DNA of 64,000 nt from Streptomyces tsukubensis (lineage in GTDB: Bacteria; Actinomycetota; Actinomycetes; Streptomycetales; Streptomycetaceae), in contig NZ_CP020700.1 of the NCBI RefSeq assembly GCF_003932715.1, positions 6,470,501 through 6,534,500 on the forward strand. The letters are read 5' to 3'. Below, piece by piece: positions 61,451 to 64,000 of this stretch. Under the pieces are notes generated by a model. That model ran no database searches, was not told where the DNA came from, and saw nothing but the letters and a program-made list of their open reading frames with translations. The translations under genes and the position numbers were made by a program. How positions within the stretch are numbered: the first letter of the stretch is position 1; each line of letters begins with the position of its first letter.

Positions 61451-62896
61451 ATGGGATCCACCTCCGCCAACGACAACGGGGGCCTCGGCCGCCGCAAACT
61501 GATCCAGCGCTCCGCGGCGCTCGGTCTGCTGACCGTCCCCACCGTGAGCTTTCTGTCCGGCTGCGCCAGCGGTGACGGTGACAAGAACGAAGAGGTCAAG
61601 CAGGGCACCAAGTCCGCGAAGAACCCGCTCGCGGTCAACGAGTCGGCCCCGCTCGACTTCGTTCTGTTCGACGGCGGCTTCGGCCAGCAGTACGCCAAGG
61701 ACGCCGTCAAGATCTACGAGAAGAACTTCCCCAAGGCCAAGGTGAAGTTCCATGCCACCCAGGCCATCCAGACCGAGCTCCAGCCGCGGTTCAACGGCGG
61801 CACCCCGCCGGACCTGATCGACAACTCCGGCAAAGAGCAGATGGACATGGGCGCCCTGGTCGGCCAGAACCAGCTGACCGATCTGACCGCGCTGCTGGAC
61901 GCCGCCTCCTACGACGACCCCAACAAGAAGGTCCGCGACACCCTGCGGCCGGGCATCGTCGAGATGGGCCAGTTCGAGGGCAGCCAGGTCTGGATGCTCT
62001 ACTACGCCTACACCGTGTACGGCGTGTGGTACTCGAAGAAGCTGCTGGACTCCCTTGAGGTCACCTACCCCGAGACCTGGGACCAGATGCTCGCCGTCTG
62101 TGCGAAGGCCAAGGCCAAGGGCATCGCCGCCTGGACGTACGCGGGTGTCCACCCGTACTACATCCCCTTCACCCTCTTCCCGATGATCGCCAAGCGCGGC
62201 GGTGCCGATGTGCTCAAGGCCATCGACAACCTGGAGCCGAACGCCTGGAAGCACCCGGCGGTCAAGGACTGTTTCGAGGCGTACTACGAGCTGAAGAAGA
62301 AGGGGTACGTCCTCGACGGCACCCCCGGTCTGGACCACATCCAGTCGCAGACCAAGTGGACCGAGGGCAAGGCGCTCTTCATCCCCAACGGCTCCTGGGT
62401 GGAGAACGAGGCGTCGAAGACCATGCCGAAGGACTTCGACCTCGCCGTCGGCGCCCCCACCGGCATCGACGCCAGTGACAAGATGCCCTTCGGCACCCTC
62501 TGGGCCTCCGGCGGCGAGCCGTTCATCGTCCCCTCCAAGGCGAAGAACAAGGAGGGCGGCATGGAGCAGCTCCGCATCATGCTCAGCGAGGCCTCCTCCA
62601 AGGGCTTCACCCAGTCCGTGAAGTCCCTCAGCGCCTTCAACGGCGGCACCGACGGCATCGACCTGACCCCGGGCATGAAGTCCGTCGTCGCCACCCTGGA
62701 GAAGGCGGGCACCAATGTGGTCAACCCGCGGATCGGCGACTGGTACACCGTCCTTCTGAAGGAGAAGATCGGTACTGCCGGTCTGGGCGAGATGATGGCG
62801 GGCCGGCTCACCCCCGCCGAGACCATCAAGCGCATCCAGGGCTTCGCCGACGAGACGGCGAAGGACGCCTCCATCAAGAAGTTCAAGCGCCAGTGA
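61451..62896 (+). CDS. ngcE: Sugar-binding lipoprotein of the chitobiose/GlcNAc ABC transporter (NgcE)
   Basis: A 481-aa extracellular solute-binding protein. The N-terminus has a twin-arginine-like GRRKLIQRSAALGLL and a lipobox LSGC (Cys about residue 37), so it should be a lipoprotein. The mature part (FVLFDGGFGQQYAKDAVKIYEKNFPKAKVKF, WMLYYAYTVYGVWYSKKLLDSLEVTYPETWDQ) matches Streptomyces NgcE, which binds N-acetylglucosamine and/or N,N'-diacetylchitobiose. ATG 61451 has GAGGA eight bases upstream. Permease genes follow. The nucleotide-binding partner is not here; Streptomyces importers of this type commonly share MsiK. Confidence 0.88.
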   Translation: MGSTSANDNGGLGRRKLIQRSAALGLLTVPTVSFLSGCASGDGDKNEEVKQGTKSAKNPLAVNESAPLDFVLFDGGFGQQYAKDAVKIYEKNFPKAKVKFHATQAIQTELQPRFNGGTPPDLIDNSGKEQMDMGALVGQNQLTDLTALLDAASYDDPNKKVRDTLRPGIVEMGQFEGSQVWMLYYAYTVYGVWYSKKLLDSLEVTYPETWDQMLAVCAKAKAKGIAAWTYAGVHPYYIPFTLFPMIAKRGGADVLKAIDNLEPNAWKHPAVKDCFEAYYELKKKGYVLDGTPGLDHIQSQTKWTEGKALFIPNGSWVENEASKTMPKDFDLAVGAPTGIDASDKMPFGTLWASGGEPFIVPSKAKNKEGGMEQLRIMLSEASSKGFTQSVKSLSAFNGGTDGIDLTPGMKSVVATLEKAGTNVVNPRIGDWYTVLLKEKIGTAGLGEMMAGRLTPAETIKRIQGFADETAKDASIKKFKRQ

Positions 62897-62903
62897 ACCC
62901 TGT

Positions 62904-62939
62904 CGGGGCCCCGTCCGGCCGACCGGGAACGGGGCCCCG
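62904..62939 (+). terminator. Intercistronic hairpin between ngcE and ngcF
   Basis: Perfect 11-bp arms at 62904-62914 and 62929-62939 with a 14-nt loop start eight bases after the ngcE stop. Such hairpins often give partial termination or 3'-end protection, so that more binding protein than permease is made. Confidence 0.65.
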
Positions 62940-62993
62940 GCTCTCCACACGGCACCAGCGGTGCTTTCCGCGGGAAGATCGGGGTCGGTAGGA

Positions 62994-63923
62994 ATGCAGC
63001 ACGGCAAGTACCGTTTCATCGCGGGGTTCCTGGTGGTACCCCTGGCGCTCTACGCGCTCTTCGTCATCTGGCCGTTCATCCAGGCCATCTTCTACTCGTT
63101 CACCAACTGGACGGGCCTGAGCCCCGAGTTCAAGATGATCGGCTTGGACAACTACTCCAGAATGCTGGAGGACGACGTCTTCTGGAAGGCGCTCCAGCAC
63201 AGCCTGGTCTTCGCGGTGGTCCTGCCGCTGGTGACGATCGGACTCGCGCTCTTCTTCGCCTTCATGATCAACGTCGGTGGGCGCCGGAGGAAGGGAGCCG
63301 CCGTCACGGGAGTCCGCGGCTCCGGCTTCTACAAGATCGTGTACTTCTTCCCGCAGGTGCTGTCGATCGCGATCGTGGCGCTGCTGTTCAAGTTCGCGTA
63401 CAACCCGTCGGACGGCGCCATCAACTCCGCGCTGAAGGCCGTCGGTCTCGGCAGTATCCAGCCGGAGTGGCTCGGCGACCCCGATCTGGCGCTGATCTGT
63501 GTGATGGTCGTCCTGGTCTGGTCGACCGTCGGCTTCTTCGTGGTCCTCTTCTCCGCGGGCATGGCCTCCATCCCCCGGGACTTCTACGAGGCGGCGCTGC
63601 TGGACGGCGCCAACCGCTTCACCACGTTCTTCCGGATCACCCTGCCGCTGCTCTGGGACACCGTGCAGTCGGGGTGGATCTACATGGGCATCCTCGCGCT
63701 GGGCGCGGAGTCCTTCGCGGTCGTCCACATCATGACCGTGGGCCCGAGCGGCGGCGGCCCGGACTACTCGACGATCGTCCTGCCGCTGTACGTGTACCAG
63801 AAGGCGTTCGGCCCCGGCCAGGCCGCCTACGCGACGACCATCGGTGTCGCCCTGCTCCTCGTCACGCTGCTGTTCGCGGCCGTGGTGATGCGGCTGGGCC
63901 GGCGCGAGCGGCTGGAGTTCTGA
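62994..63923 (+). CDS. ngcF: ABC transporter permease (NgcF)
   Basis: A 309-aa permease with six membrane helices, starting MQHGKYRFIAGFLVVPLALYALFVIWPF. The EAA loop that contacts the ATPase is EAALLDGANRFTTFFRITLPL near residue 200. It belongs to the MalF-type sugar permeases and partners ngcE upstream and the partial gene downstream. ATG 62994 fits the family start; an earlier GTG at 62961 would add 11 unlikely residues. Confidence 0.9.
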   Translation: MQHGKYRFIAGFLVVPLALYALFVIWPFIQAIFYSFTNWTGLSPEFKMIGLDNYSRMLEDDVFWKALQHSLVFAVVLPLVTIGLALFFAFMINVGGRRRKGAAVTGVRGSGFYKIVYFFPQVLSIAIVALLFKFAYNPSDGAINSALKAVGLGSIQPEWLGDPDLALICVMVVLVWSTVGFFVVLFSAGMASIPRDFYEAALLDGANRFTTFFRITLPLLWDTVQSGWIYMGILALGAESFAVVHIMTVGPSGGGPDYSTIVLPLYVYQKAFGPGQAAYATTIGVALLLVTLLFAAVVMRLGRRERLEF

Positions 63924-63924
63924 G

Positions 63925-64000
63925 ATGAAGACGACAGACACCATTCCCGAGGGCGTGGCGGGCGACGGTCCCGAGCCGGCTCCGGCGGCCACCGCCCCGG
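63925..64000 (+). CDS. ngcG: Second ABC permease of the system, N-terminal fragment (NgcG)
   Basis: The frame starts at ATG 63925, one base after the ngcF stop, and runs off the window after 25 codons (MKTTDTIPEGVAGDGPEPAP...). This is only the hydrophilic N-terminal tail, so identity rests on position: MalG-type partners normally follow MalF-type genes. Confidence 0.65.
   Translation, partial: MKTTDTIPEGVAGDGPEPAPAATAP

Overview
The window is very GC-rich (about 70% or more by eye), with compact genes, ATGA/GTGA stop-start overlaps, frequent GTG starts and almost no TTA codons. Protein families such as an AfsR-like SARP, SepF-like protein, NgcEFG, a DmdR-type iron box and a DasR-type site point to a Streptomyces (or close relative) chromosome. 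From memory, the order XRE-MurA, aconitase and GlcNAc/chitobiose ABC transporter resembles the S. coelicolor region around SCO5998-SCO6007. I see no rRNA, tRNA, IS element, prophage or CRISPR array.

Layout. 0-9 kb: a partial class I glutamine amidotransferase, a ParB/StrR-like regulator divergent from a 1230-aa AfsR-type SARP, a SepF-like protein, and an AAA ATPase coupled to a MazG-like pyrophosphohydrolase. 9-19 kb: a hypothetical, an F420-type luciferase-like oxidoreductase, homocysteine S-methyltransferase, the Hen1-Pnkp RNA-repair pair, arginine deiminase and ornithine carbamoyltransferase. 19-29 kb: a CoA-ester aromatic cluster (CoA ligase, fused monooxygenase/Old Yellow Enzyme, enoyl-CoA hydratase, acyl-CoA dehydrogenase, RidA, PaaX regulator) followed by an MFS exporter; this looks like 2-aminobenzoyl-CoA (anthranilate) catabolism.

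28.8-36 kb: a short leader ORF, DUF2617, DUF4247, DUF350 and a membrane-fused aminopropyltransferase; then a secreted phospholipase A2, a TetR regulator divergent from a DrrAB-type ABC transporter, and a small secreted protein with a TTA codon. 36.6-42 kb: a five-gene minus-strand operon (ribokinase, luciferase-like monooxygenase, flavin reductase, riboflavin kinase, PnuC/RibM transporter) divergent from a LacI regulator. This matches the logic of riboflavin catabolism (riboflavin to lumichrome plus ribose).

42-50 kb: a two-component system whose kinase has an extra C-terminal membrane/extracytoplasmic module, a MacB/FtsX-type ABC exporter, and an alpha/beta hydrolase divergent from an XRE regulator. 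50-57 kb: an XRE-MurA fusion, a MerR/Old Yellow Enzyme pair and aconitase. The XRE-MurA and aconitase promoters share a 20-bp operator, TTATCTC-N6-GAGATRA. 57-64 kb: a secreted GH92 alpha-mannosidase divergent from the ngcEFG chitobiose/GlcNAc importer, with a DasR-type site in the ngcE promoter.

Most of the window reads as core chromosome; the riboflavin and aromatic-CoA blocks are the most accessory-like. Functions are inferred from translated sequence and recalled family motifs; no database search was run.
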